Origin: JABDGC01 sp964449835
GTDB lineage: Bacteria; Pseudomonadota; Gammaproteobacteria; DSM-16500
Assembly (NCBI GenBank): GCA_964449835.1
Contig: CAYVBZ010000032.1
Coordinates: forward strand, 1 to 25,092
Reading direction: 5' to 3'
DNA: 25,092 nt
Notes under the pieces: model-generated
What the model saw: the letters and a program-made list of their open reading frames with translations, nothing else
What the model was told of the DNA's origin: nothing
Databases searched by the model: none
In this document: piece by piece, positions 15,711 to 23,257 of the stretch
Layout of the letters: each line of letters opens with the position of its first letter
Position numbering within the stretch: position 1 is the first letter of the stretch
Program-made: the position numbers and the translations under genes

Positions 15711-17187
15711 TGCGAAAGCCGCCCACCCCGGAGAATTCAACCGGAAGAAATTACTCAAAGCAGACTATAACTTCGCCTCGCCTTTTTTATTGACCTTGGC
15801 TCATCACGAAGACGCGCTGATTTGCGAAGAAATGGCGCGCATCATCCCCGGAAAGCGTCTCGTCGCGTTTGGCCGCTGGAACAACCGCCCAGTCGTCGCC
15901 AAACTGTTTTTCAGCCGGCAAGCCAAACAGCATCAGCAGCGTGACCTGAAAGGCGCGAAAGCTCTGAAGCGTGCTAAAATTCCAAGCCCGGCTTTGCTGC
16001 ATGTGGACGCAACGAAAGACCAGTCTATTCACCTCTTAATTTTTGAGCGTATCGAGTCAGCGGAAAGTCTGGAAGATTTTTGGCGAAACCATAAAAACAC
16101 ACCAGAAAGCGAAACAGTCCTGCGCGCTTTGACCATTGAAATTGCGACACAGCATGTGCTTGGCCTCGAGCAAGAAGACCTGCATCTTAAAAATTTTCTG
16201 GTCGCCGGCGAAAAAATTTATACGCTGGATGGCGCCGGCATTCGCACGCACAAGGGGCCCCTGTCCAAAAAGCAAAGCCTTGAAAATCTGGCCTTGTTTT
16301 TTTCCCAACTCGGCGTTCACACACAGCAATTACAGCAGCGGCTCTTTGAAACCTACATTGAAGCCCGCAGTTGGCTGATCAAAAAATCAGACCTGTCCTT
16401 TTTGCAAAAAACCATCCGTCATTGGAACTCAAGCCGTTGGCTTGATTATAGTAAAAAAATTTTTCGCGCCAGCACCCAATTTGCTAAAGTAAAGACACTA
16501 GGCACCTTTGCGCTTTACGATCGCTCCTATCAATCGCCGGCTTTTCAGCTCTTTATTAATAATCCGCAAGCAAGCTTCAAAGCCCCGGAAACTCAAATTT
16601 TAAAAGCAGGACGAACCGCGACCGTAGCAAGCATTAATTTGGCAGGACGCAAGCTGGTCGTAAAACGCTACAATATTAAAAGTTTCTGGCATGGCCTCAG
16701 CCTGCTCTTCAAACCCTCTCGGGCCAGACTATCTTGGCGTTTAGCACATCAATTGCAATTTGTCGGCCTGCCCACGGCAAAGCCCGTCGCCTTTATTGAA
16801 AAGCGTTTCTTAGGTCTACGTCGAAATGCTTATTTCGTTATGGAATACATTGAAGGTCAACGCGCAGATGTCTTCTTTGACCATTTTTCTCCTGAAAAAT
16901 CACAAGATCAGACTATCGCTAAACGTATCATCGCTTTGTTCTTCAACTTGGCACGACTGCGTCTTTCTCACGGCGACTTAAAAATCACCAATATCCTCAT
17001 TAATTCAAATCAAGAACCTGTGCTCATTGATCTCGACGGCATGCGCGAACACCACTCCTTGCGCAGCCTAGGACGGCGCTTCAACCAAGACTTAGAACGT
17101 TTCCTGGAAAACTGGCCCCATCGCCCGGACCTGCGCCAATTATTTCAAAGACTGATTTCAGAAACCCAGGCTAGCAATGCGTCATGA
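15691..17187 (+). CDS. two-domain LPS core kinase-like protein (WaaP/WapQ family)
   Basis: The 498-residue protein contains two kinase-like halves. The first (about 50-240) keeps VVAKLFF as the lysine strand, EDLHLKNFLV with Asp163 and Asn168, and LDGAG with Asp180. The second (about 300-490) has LVVKRYN, FVMEYIEG, HGDLKITNIL with Asp429, and LIDLDGMREH with Asp447. The HGDLK-x-x-N and IDLDG pair is typical of Kdo/heptose kinases of the LPS core. Similar double-kinase proteins follow waaP in Pseudomonas core clusters, where they add or modify core phosphates. The exact acceptor sugar cannot be deduced. The first domain has Gln-Glu-Asp where the second has His-Gly-Asp, so it may be weaker or regulatory. 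The stop overlaps the aminotransferase start (ATGA). Confidence 0.85.
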   Translation: MPILYPNAKAAHPGEFNRKKLLKADYNFASPFLLTLAHHEDALICEEMARIIPGKRLVAFGRWNNRPVVAKLFFSRQAKQHQQRDLKGAKALKRAKIPSPALLHVDATKDQSIHLLIFERIESAESLEDFWRNHKNTPESETVLRALTIEIATQHVLGLEQEDLHLKNFLVAGEKIYTLDGAGIRTHKGPLSKKQSLENLALFFSQLGVHTQQLQQRLFETYIEARSWLIKKSDLSFLQKTIRHWNSSRWLDYSKKIFRASTQFAKVKTLGTFALYDRSYQSPAFQLFINNPQASFKAPETQILKAGRTATVASINLAGRKLVVKRYNIKSFWHGLSLLFKPSRARLSWRLAHQLQFVGLPTAKPVAFIEKRFLGLRRNAYFVMEYIEGQRADVFFDHFSPEKSQDQTIAKRIIALFFNLARLRLSHGDLKITNILINSNQEPVLIDLDGMREHHSLRSLGRRFNQDLERFLENWPHRPDLRQLFQRLISETQASNAS

Positions 17188-18500
17188 ACGAACTCCCTCA
17201 AATCAAAACCCCCATCCCCGGCCCTCGCTCGCGCAAACTCATTGCTGAACTGGCAGAATATGAATCCCCCGCCATCACAGCAAGACAGCTTACCCGCGCA
17301 CAAGTCGGCGGCTTGGAGTGTCCGATTGTTTGGGCAAAAACCGAAGATGTTTTTGTCGAAGATGTAGACGGCAACCGCTTAATTGATTTTACCGCAGGCT
17401 TTGGCGTCGCCAACGTCGGCCATGCGCATCCTTTGCTGGTCCAAGCAGCACAGCAACAACTCGCTGCAATGCCGCACGCCATGGGCGATGTCTTTCCCGC
17501 GCAGAACAAAGTTGTCCTTGCTAAACGTCTTTCGGAAATCACCCCAGGAAATTTAAAACGCTCCTTATTTGCCAGCGCAGGTTTTGAAGCCGTCGAAGCC
17601 GCCTTAAAGACCGCCATGATTCAAACCGGCAAACCCGGCATAATCGCCTTTGAAGATGCCTATCACGGTTTAGGCTATGGCGCGCTCGCTGTGACCTCCT
17701 ATCGTGAACGCTTTCGTGCGCCTTTTCTCCCCCAATTAAATCCGCATATTTATCGTTTGCCCTATCCGCGAGAAACAGAAAATTTCCCCGCACTTTTAGA
17801 AAACACTATTAAAAAGGCCGAAAAAAGCAAAGCCCCGATAGGCGCCTTAATCATCGAACCCATCCTCGGCCGCGGCGGCATTCTAGAAGCGCCTTTGCCC
17901 GCCCTGCAACAAATCCGCCAAATCACCGCCGCGCATCAAGTCATCATGATTGTCGATGAAATCTGCACCGGCTTTGGCCGCACCGGCCCCTGGTTTGCGA
18001 TCGAAGACGCGAACGTCGTCCCCGATCTTTTGTGCCTAGGAAAAGGCATGAATGGCGGCTTCCCCATCTCCGCTGTCATCGGCAGCGACGAAGTCATGTC
18101 AGGCTGGGGAGACGCCCAAGGCGAAGCCATCCACACTTCCACTTTTTTAGGCAACCCCGTCGGCTGCGCCATGGCCTTGACCTGCATTGATTTATTAGAA
18201 CAAGGCTTGCGCGCACGCGTCAAAACCATCGGCGACTATTTCAAAACAAAACTTCAAGCTTTGCAAAAACGCAAAAACACCATCGCCGCAGTACACGGTC
18301 GCGGCTTGATGCTAGGCCTCGAATTCCAACACCCTGGCCCCAACTTTGTACTCACCCTCTCAAAGTCCTTACTGGAACGTGGCATGATCGCCTTACCCTG
18401 CGGCGTGAGAAGCCAAGTGCTTGGCTTTACTCCACCTTTTACCATCCAGCCTATACAGATTGATTACCTCATTGATTCACTTGATCTCTTATTGACCTGA
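17184..18500 (+). CDS. class III PLP-dependent aminotransferase
   Basis: The 438-residue cytoplasmic enzyme belongs to aminotransferase class III, which includes omega-amino-acid, diamine and aldehyde aminotransferases. Visible motifs are GFGVANVGHAHP (binding pocket), SAGFEAVEAALK for the phosphate, FEDAYHG, IIEPILGRGG, VDEICTGFGRTG with Asp258, which contacts the pyridine nitrogen, and LGKGMNGGFP with the PLP lysine Lys287, followed by HTSTFLGNP. The set is complete, so it should be active. Substrate cannot be read from sequence. The ATGA overlap with the kinase gene makes it the last gene of the mnmG-led run. With luxE and luxC just downstream it could aminate an aldehyde produced by them; it could equally make an amino sugar or amino acid for the envelope. 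The gene ends 24 bases from the convergent higA stop. Confidence 0.93.
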   Translation: MNELPQIKTPIPGPRSRKLIAELAEYESPAITARQLTRAQVGGLECPIVWAKTEDVFVEDVDGNRLIDFTAGFGVANVGHAHPLLVQAAQQQLAAMPHAMGDVFPAQNKVVLAKRLSEITPGNLKRSLFASAGFEAVEAALKTAMIQTGKPGIIAFEDAYHGLGYGALAVTSYRERFRAPFLPQLNPHIYRLPYPRETENFPALLENTIKKAEKSKAPIGALIIEPILGRGGILEAPLPALQQIRQITAAHQVIMIVDEICTGFGRTGPWFAIEDANVVPDLLCLGKGMNGGFPISAVIGSDEVMSGWGDAQGEAIHTSTFLGNPVGCAMALTCIDLLEQGLRARVKTIGDYFKTKLQALQKRKNTIAAVHGRGLMLGLEFQHPGPNFVLTLSKSLLERGMIALPCGVRSQVLGFTPPFTIQPIQIDYLIDSLDLLLT

Positions 18501-18523
18501 CCATGCCGATGCTTATGCGCAAA

Positions 18524-18928
18524 TCAAAAAAACACGGCGGGCGACACATGGAATCGCTTAGACAATTTTTCAATATGCTCTTTGGTAAGCTGACGCTCGT
18601 TGCTTAAAATTTTGGAAACCAGTGACTGACTGCCAATTTCTGGTAAATCCCCCTGACCAAGGCCATGGTCTTCCATCAAAACTTTTAGGACCTCTACAGC
18701 CGACACCCTTGCGGCAGGATATTTTTTTTCTTCATAGGCCTTAATATTGCCTGCAACAAGCTTTAAAAGACTTGCTATTTTCTTGTCACCCTGATTACGA
18801 CGAGAGAAATCCATCAGTTTGTCGACAAAGGTCAACTGCTCCTTATACTCTTTTTCATTGAGCGGAACATGCGCATAAGGAAAAAGCTGCTTCCAGTGAT
18901 CTACGGTTTTTCTGACGGCCAAACTCAT
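18524..18928 (-). CDS. higA: HigA-type antitoxin, HTH transcriptional regulator
   Basis: The 134-residue protein has an N-terminal helical region and a C-terminal helix-turn-helix (about 85-132) with the family signature HGLGQGDLPEIGSQSLVSKIL, ERQLTKEHIEKLSKRFHVSP. This is the COG5499 antitoxin type that neutralises HigB and represses its own operon. Its ATG overlaps the toxin stop by four bases, and the toxin comes first, the higBA order. It ends only 24 bases from the aminotransferase stop. Both genes of the cassette are AT-richer than the flanking LPS and lux-type genes, which fits later insertion. Confidence 0.9.
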   Translation of the reverse strand: MSLAVRKTVDHWKQLFPYAHVPLNEKEYKEQLTFVDKLMDFSRRNQGDKKIASLLKLVAGNIKAYEEKKYPAARVSAVEVLKVLMEDHGLGQGDLPEIGSQSLVSKILSNERQLTKEHIEKLSKRFHVSPAVFF

Positions 18929-19233
18929 ATTTTATTCCCCCTGATTGCTACCTGATTTGTTTTCATGCTGTATTCAGCATGAGTCCAAATTTGTTTTACA
19001 TTCACAACATTGGATAAATAATCTATTTCAGAAATTAATCTGTATTTATTTCCTGAAATATTGAATATCGTGTACTTTGGAACATAATCCGCACTCGGGA
19101 ACGTCTTTTTCAAGTCATTAAAATTGCTATAATTTTTGTCCGCAATAATTCTTTCCCAAGCAGCCATTGGCTTCCTACTCTGTGGGTGCGCAAGCCGAAA
19201 TCTGGCTATTATTTTTCTTCCAATTAATATCAT
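18925..19233 (-). CDS. higB: HigB-type mRNA interferase toxin
   Basis: The 102-residue protein matches the HigB-like family: RKIIARFRLAHPQS at the N terminus, AAWERII, LKKTFPSADYV, FNISGNKYRLISEIDY, and KQIWTHAEY near the end. These toxins cleave mRNA on the ribosome. Length and all conserved blocks are complete, so the pair is probably functional. The start used here follows from the family N terminus; the ribosome binding site is weak (AAGATGAAG about 18 bases upstream). Transcription starts from the promoter at 19262-19290 with an embedded operator. Confidence 0.9.
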   Translation of the reverse strand: MILIGRKIIARFRLAHPQSRKPMAAWERIIADKNYSNFNDLKKTFPSADYVPKYTIFNISGNKYRLISEIDYLSNVVNVKQIWTHAEYSMKTNQVAIRGNKI

Positions 19234-19261
19234 AAAAATCCATTACAACTTCATCTTATAA

Positions 19262-19290
19262 AGTATATGACAATTTGTCATAAAAATCAA
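19262..19290 (-). promoter_or_regulatory. higBA promoter
   Basis: On the minus strand TTGATT (19290-19285) and TATACT (19267-19262) are exactly 17 bases apart, about 30 bases before the higB start. The operator palindrome lies within the spacer and touches the -10 box. Confidence 0.65.
19266..19282. promoter_or_regulatory. probable HigA operator palindrome
   Basis: TATGACAA and TTGTCATA are perfect 8-base inverted copies around one central base. The site fills most of the space between the -35 and -10 boxes of the higBA promoter, as expected for an autorepressor that blocks RNA polymerase. Confidence 0.65.
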
Positions 19291-19335
19291 CTGCCCCCGC
19301 TACCCTCAGCGCTGACTATTCCGATACATCCCTGG

Positions 19336-19364
19336 TTGAAGATGCTTCGCTAATAACGTATCAT
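19336..19364 (+). promoter_or_regulatory. possible luxE-luxC promoter
   Basis: TTGAAG (19336-19341) and TATCAT (19359-19364) are 17 bases apart on the plus strand. Transcription would start about 36 bases before the ATG at 19407 and only some 10 bases before the alternative TTG at 19380, which favours the ATG. Confidence 0.4.
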
Positions 19365-19406
19365 TCAGCCATCTTTTCCTTGTTGGCTCCCTATACGAGC
19401 AAAAAA

Positions 19407-20612
19407 ATGACCTTGTCCCAAAAAATATCAACTTACATCCAGACCTCACGCGGCGACTTTAATCAACTCGCCCTCGAAGTCTTCGCCCACCAATATGAAC
19501 GCTGCCTCCCCTATCAACGTTATTGCCGTCAGCTCCACAAAACGCCGGAACAAGTAAGCACTTGGCAACAAGTGCCCGCCGTCTCAACAGAGGTATTCCG
19601 AGAATTTGATTTATGTACCCTGCCCCCTGAAGAAGCGCGATATATCTTTCTGACCAGCGGCACCTCGCAAGAAACTAAAGGCAAACATTACTATCATGAC
19701 CTAACACTTTACGATGCCGCCATCCAAGCGAGCTTTCTCCTCTCGCTTGGCTTGAGTGAAACACCGAAAATACTATTTCGAATCTTGACTCCCTCCTTTG
19801 CAGAAGTGCCCACCTCCTCCTTGTTTTATATGTTCCAACAAATTCTAACTTGGTATGGCGCACCCGGCTCCCGTTTTTACTTTAAAGAAAACGAACTCGA
19901 CTGCGCCCTCCTCGCGGCGGACTTAAGAGAAGATACCGCAGCAAACCGCCCAGTGGTTTTATTGGGCACCGCTTTCGCCTTCGTCAATTTTTGCGATTAT
20001 TTAAAAGCGCAGGACCACGCCTTCAAGCTCCCTCAAACCAGCAAACTACTCGAAACCGGCGGCCTAAAAGGAAGGGTGCGCGCCGTCTCTCGCACTGAAC
20101 TGTACCAACTGTTCACCTCTTATTTCGGCCTCGACCTGCAAAGCTGTTTTTCTGAATACAGCATGACTGAGTTGTCGAGCCAATGTTATTCGCAGGCAAA
20201 CAGCCCCCTTTTTTATTCTCCGCCCTGGATGCCCACTCAAGTGATCAACCCCGAAACCGGGACCGAAGTCGGCATCGGCGAAACCGGTCTGGTACAATTT
20301 TTTGATTTAGCCAATTTGACCGCCATCTCCGCCATCATCACCGCAGACCTCGCGCGCAAACACCCCCAAGGCTTTGAATTGCTCGGCCGCGCGCCCAAAG
20401 CAATCTTGCGCGGCTGTTCAACAGCCTTTGAAATTCAAATTATATTTCCCACGGGGAATGAATCCCCGAGGGAAACCAAAGGGGATCCGAGAGCAAGCTC
20501 TCTACTCCCCTTTGGAAACCCCTTAGCTAGAGAGCCCGCGGCAAGCCGCGGGGTAAATTCTTTAAATAAACTGGAAAGTTCAAGATGCACGAGAAACTCA
20601 TTCAAGACCTGA
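19407..20612 (+). CDS. LuxE-like acyl-protein synthetase / AMP-dependent ligase
   Basis: LuxE enzymes activate a carboxylic acid with ATP and transfer the acyl group to a protein cysteine for reduction by LuxC. From the chosen ATG the product has 401 residues. Family signs are FNQLALEVFAHQY (18-30), YIFLTSGTS (79-87) with the AMP-binding loop, then KGKHYY, SEYSMTELSSQCY (Met253), and LLGRAPKAILRGCS with Cys337 at the normal family end. Family proteins finish a few residues after RGCS. Here the frame runs on for about 59 residues through the palindromic element at 20452-20552 and overlaps luxC by 28 bases. An in-frame TTG at 19380 would add nine residues, but the family N terminus and the predicted promoter support 19407. 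Whether the added tail disturbs activity is unknown. No luciferase genes are near. Confidence 0.85.
   Translation: MTLSQKISTYIQTSRGDFNQLALEVFAHQYERCLPYQRYCRQLHKTPEQVSTWQQVPAVSTEVFREFDLCTLPPEEARYIFLTSGTSQETKGKHYYHDLTLYDAAIQASFLLSLGLSETPKILFRILTPSFAEVPTSSLFYMFQQILTWYGAPGSRFYFKENELDCALLAADLREDTAANRPVVLLGTAFAFVNFCDYLKAQDHAFKLPQTSKLLETGGLKGRVRAVSRTELYQLFTSYFGLDLQSCFSEYSMTELSSQCYSQANSPLFYSPPWMPTQVINPETGTEVGIGETGLVQFFDLANLTAISAIITADLARKHPQGFELLGRAPKAILRGCSTAFEIQIIFPTGNESPRETKGDPRASSLLPFGNPLAREPAASRGVNSLNKLESSRCTRNSFKT
20452..20552. repeat. palindromic element with three nested hairpins at the luxE 3' end
   Basis: Three perfect stems follow one another: CGGGGA/TCCCCG (20452-20468); CCAAAGGGGA/TCCCCTTTGG (20476-20515), enclosing GAGAGC/GCTCTC; and CCCGCGGC/GCCGCGGG (20535-20552). 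The element has no stop codon in the luxE frame and is translated as a low-complexity tail. The layout resembles palindromic elements that insert into genes in some intracellular bacteria. As RNA it would form a strong structure just before the luxC start and could reduce translation or protect the transcript. Confidence 0.75.
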
Positions 20613-21625
20613 CTCAAACTGCAAAAACCTGGCTAGACCCGCAGGCCCTCTTGCGCCGCGAGGCCCTGCGCTCCGCCGCAGCAGAATTTTGTCTCTCGCC
20701 CGCCAGTTTTGAATTAGCGCTGAAGTGGATCTTTAGTCAATGGACCGCGGCCCGAATCGAAGCAAACCTCACAGAAAACCCATTTAAAAATAAACATTAC
20801 GCAGCACAAGTCTTGGCCGGCACCACCCCTGCCATGATCGCACAAGGTTTTTTCCAAGGCGCCCTTCTCAACCTCCCCCAAGCCCTGAAAATTCCCTCAC
20901 AACAAACACGCTTTGCGGAACTTTTACATCAGAGTTTTGCAGACCAGTCCCCCGCCTTGGCCGCCTTGTTTGAATGCCATACCGAACGAGCTTCTTTTTA
21001 TTCCCGCTTAAAACAAGCCGACCTCGTTTTCCTCTACGGCCAGGATGAAACCATTCAAATTCTCAAAACCTCTCTTTCCAAAAACACCACCCTCATCGCC
21101 CACGGCCACGCCGAAAGCGCCGCCGTCATTTTTAAAGAAGCAGCCCACCATTCTTCTTTAGAAAATTTAGCCTATGATTTTTTGAGCTACGATCAACGCG
21201 GCTGCTTGTCCCCACGCGCTGTTTTCATTGAAGAAGGCGGCAAACTCCCCCCCGCACTCTGCGCCAAAATTTTCGCCGAAACCCTTCTCCCACCCTTCGC
21301 AAAACGCTATCCCCGCGGCGGCCTCTTCCCCGGAGAAGCCGCCGCCATTTTGCATCAACGCAGTCTCTATGGCTTTCGCGGAACTGTTTATTGCGGTGAC
21401 GACTGGACAGTCTGTTATAACGAAACCCCCACCTGGCCCACCCAAGCCCTTCCGCGCTTCCTCCCTTTCTTCCCCTTTAAATCAAAGAGCGCCTTAAAAA
21501 AACTTTTAGGGCCCATTCAATCCCATTTAATCTGCCTAGGCTATGCAGGGTCTGCCCCTCAATTCCCCTCAAGCATCCACCTCTGCCCCTTAGGAAAAAT
21601 GCAGCAACAACTGCTAATCTTCTAA
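20585..21625 (+). CDS. LuxC-like acyl-CoA / acyl-protein reductase
   Basis: LuxC reduces an activated acyl group to an aldehyde with NADPH through an acyl-cysteine intermediate. The 346-residue protein shows LAGTTPAMIAQGFFQGALLN and LKIPSQQT in the cofactor-binding region, ADLVFLYGQDETI, HGHAESAAVIFKEA, and the catalytic segment DFLSYDQRGCLSPRAVFIEE with Cys207. It is shorter than luminous-bacteria LuxC (about 480), mainly at the N terminus, like other non-luminous family members. A GGAAAG ribosome binding site lies about seven bases upstream. Its start is inside the extended end of luxE, so the two are one transcription unit. With LuxE it should turn a fatty or other acid into an aldehyde; the acid is unknown. 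Confidence 0.85.
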   Translation: MHEKLIQDLTQTAKTWLDPQALLRREALRSAAAEFCLSPASFELALKWIFSQWTAARIEANLTENPFKNKHYAAQVLAGTTPAMIAQGFFQGALLNLPQALKIPSQQTRFAELLHQSFADQSPALAALFECHTERASFYSRLKQADLVFLYGQDETIQILKTSLSKNTTLIAHGHAESAAVIFKEAAHHSSLENLAYDFLSYDQRGCLSPRAVFIEEGGKLPPALCAKIFAETLLPPFAKRYPRGGLFPGEAAAILHQRSLYGFRGTVYCGDDWTVCYNETPTWPTQALPRFLPFFPFKSKSALKKLLGPIQSHLICLGYAGSAPQFPSSIHLCPLGKMQQQLLIF

Positions 21626-21696
21626 AGCTGAACTTGACCCATTTTTGAAAAATGCCAAAAAATACACGAATGAAAGAAGCGCCCACGAGATCCTCC

Positions 21697-21726
21697 TTGC
21701 TAGTCCTCATTTATATGAAATACTAT
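21697..21726 (+). promoter_or_regulatory. possible parB promoter
   Basis: TTGCTA (21697-21702) and TACTAT (21721-21726) are 18 bases apart, 41 bases before the parB ATG. A further -10-like TACAAT lies closer at 21735. The separation of parB from parA makes an own promoter necessary unless it is read from luxE-luxC. Confidence 0.3.
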
Positions 21727-21766
21727 AGATGCTACAATCAATGCAAACATCCTAAAGGGTAGCATC

Positions 21767-22669
21767 ATGACCAAAAAACGCGGTCTTGGAAGATCATTAG
21801 AGGCGCTTTTGACCAAACCTTCTTCTCTCCTAGAAGAACCTGGCTACGTCCAAGCTGAAAACAAGAACAGTTCGCAGGCCCCCGGAGACAGCCTCGCCTA
21901 TCTCCCCCTCGATCAAATCCAACGCGGCAAATACCAACCCCGACGCGACATGAACCCAGACACACTGCAAGAATTAGCCGAGTCTATTCGCGCCCAAGGC
22001 ATCATTCAACCCATCGTCGTCCGCCGCCTTTCCGACCAAAATAAATATGAAATTATCGCCGGCGAAAGACGCTGGCGGGCCTCCCAGTTGGCTGGCTTAA
22101 GCGAAATACCGGTCATCATTCGCGAGTTACCCGATGAAGCCGCCATGGCCATGGCCTTGATTGAAAACATTCAACGTGAAAGCCTGAATCCAATTGAAGA
22201 AGCCTTTGCTTTTCAAAAGCTGATCGATGAATTTGAAATGACCCATCAACAAATCGCAGAAGCGATCGGCAAATCCCGCACCAGTATTACCAACAGCCTA
22301 CGCTTGCTGTCTTTACATGAAGAAGTGAAAAGCTGGCTTGAAACAGGCCAACTAGAAATGGGACATGCCCGCGCTCTCTTGACCTTAGCACCCACCCAAC
22401 AAGTCGAAGCTGCTAAAACAATTATTAAACAAGGTCTCTCTGTCCGCCAAACCGAAACCTTGGTCCGGAACTTCCAGAACGCTGACTCTCAATCTGCCCA
22501 AAAAGGCGTCGATCCTGACCTCAAACGTATACAAGACAGCCTCACGCATCGCTTAGGCTTCCGAGTTAATATAGAGTCTCGGTTGAGCGGGAAGGGCAAG
22601 ATTATTATTCACTACAATAATCTCATCGAATTCGACAAACTTTTGAACAAGCTGCCGGGTTCACGCTGA
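21767..22669 (+). CDS. parB: chromosome partitioning protein ParB (Spo0J)
   Basis: ParB binds parS sites as a CTP-dependent clamp and is the partner of ParA in origin segregation. The 300-residue protein starts with the family KRGLGRSLEALL, then has the N-terminal CTP-binding domain with GIIQPIVVR and the arginine patch GERRWRA, ENIQRESLNPIEEA, a helix-turn-helix (about 160-185, THQQIAEAIGKSRTSITNSLRLL), and a C-terminal dimerisation domain that ends in the conserved basic strand region GKGKIIIHYNN. The ribosome binding site is AAAGGGT. Nothing is missing. Its location next to rpmH and away from parA is unusual. I did not find an obvious parS palindrome in the window. Confidence 0.98.
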   Translation: MTKKRGLGRSLEALLTKPSSLLEEPGYVQAENKNSSQAPGDSLAYLPLDQIQRGKYQPRRDMNPDTLQELAESIRAQGIIQPIVVRRLSDQNKYEIIAGERRWRASQLAGLSEIPVIIRELPDEAAMAMALIENIQRESLNPIEEAFAFQKLIDEFEMTHQQIAEAIGKSRTSITNSLRLLSLHEEVKSWLETGQLEMGHARALLTLAPTQQVEAAKTIIKQGLSVRQTETLVRNFQNADSQSAQKGVDPDLKRIQDSLTHRLGFRVNIESRLSGKGKIIIHYNNLIEFDKLLNKLPGSR

Positions 22670-22690
22670 CCCCTGCCTCTCAACCGCGGA

Positions 22691-22719
22691 TTGACAATCC
22701 CCCCCTCCTCTCCTATGAT
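22691..22719 (+). promoter_or_regulatory. rpmH promoter
   Basis: A consensus TTGACA (22691-22696) and TATGAT (22714-22719) are 17 bases apart, 44 bases before the rpmH start. It is the strongest promoter in the window, as expected for ribosomal protein L34 and the following rnpA-yidD-yidC. Confidence 0.85.
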
Positions 22720-22762
22720 ACCGGGTTCTTAATGGAACAGTTCGCGAATGAGGCTTTGAGCA

Positions 22763-22897
22763 ATGAAAAGAACCTATCAACCCAGCAACATTAAACGTAA
22801 AAGAACCCACGGTTTTCGTGCCCGTATGGCAACGAAAGACGGCAGAGCGGTATTAAGCAGACGCCGCGCCAAAGGACGCAAACGTTTAACTGTCTAA
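22763..22897 (+). CDS. rpmH: 50S ribosomal protein L34
   Basis: The 44-residue, very basic protein begins MKRTYQPSNIKRKRTHGFRA and ends GRKRLTV, with the family core RMATKDGRAVLSRRRAKGR. Only the usual small L34 fits. It is part of the large ribosomal subunit and leads the conserved rpmH-rnpA-yidD-yidC unit. The start is preceded by GAGG at a slightly long distance. In most relatives dnaA lies divergently upstream; here parB does instead. Confidence 0.97.
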   Translation: MKRTYQPSNIKRKRTHGFRARMATKDGRAVLSRRRAKGRKRLTV

Positions 22898-22909
22898 TCA
22901 TAAACTTAC

Positions 22910-23257
22910 ATGCCTTCTTTCAGCTTGGCTCGAACCCACCGCTTAAGCAAAAAGGCTGAGTTTGCCGCCGTGTTCGAGGAACAGCTGAAAGTCAGCCAGG
23001 CATGGTTTTTAACTTTATATAAGAACAGCCAGAAAACACACCCCCGAATTGGGATTATTGTAAGCAAACGCATCCTAAAAAAAGCGGTTGCCAGAAACCA
23101 CCTGAAGCGGCTCCTCCGCGAAGGTTTTCGTCAACATTGCAGCCAGATGAAAACTTTCGACTTTGTCATTCTGGTCCGCAAAGGGTGCAACCTTGAAAAC
23201 AAGGTCAAACTAAAGAAAGAGCTGGACACCCTATGGCAACGTTTACTGTCCTTGTAA
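22910..23257 (+). CDS. rnpA: ribonuclease P protein component
   Basis: RnpA assists the RNase P RNA in removing 5' leaders from tRNA precursors. The 115-residue basic protein carries the N-terminal HRLSKKAEFAAVF, the central RIGIIVSKR, and the RNA-binding signature ARNHLKRLLREGFR, followed by FDFVILVRKG. Length is normal. The start lies 12 bases after rpmH, and the end overlaps yidD by 25 bases. Confidence 0.97.
   Translation: MPSFSLARTHRLSKKAEFAAVFEEQLKVSQAWFLTLYKNSQKTHPRIGIIVSKRILKKAVARNHLKRLLREGFRQHCSQMKTFDFVILVRKGCNLENKVKLKKELDTLWQRLLSL

Noticed and set aside
17198..17617. 139-codon open frame antisense to the aminotransferase
   Set aside because: Shadow of a conserved gene; the protein is low-complexity and matches nothing recognisable.
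19407..21625. Bioluminescence operon
   Set aside because: LuxE- and LuxC-like genes are present but no luxA or luxB is in the window, and both proteins look like the non-luminous branch.
12990..22669. parS site near parA/parB
   Set aside because: I saw no close match to the 16-base palindrome with a CACGTG core. A computed scan of the whole genome would be needed.
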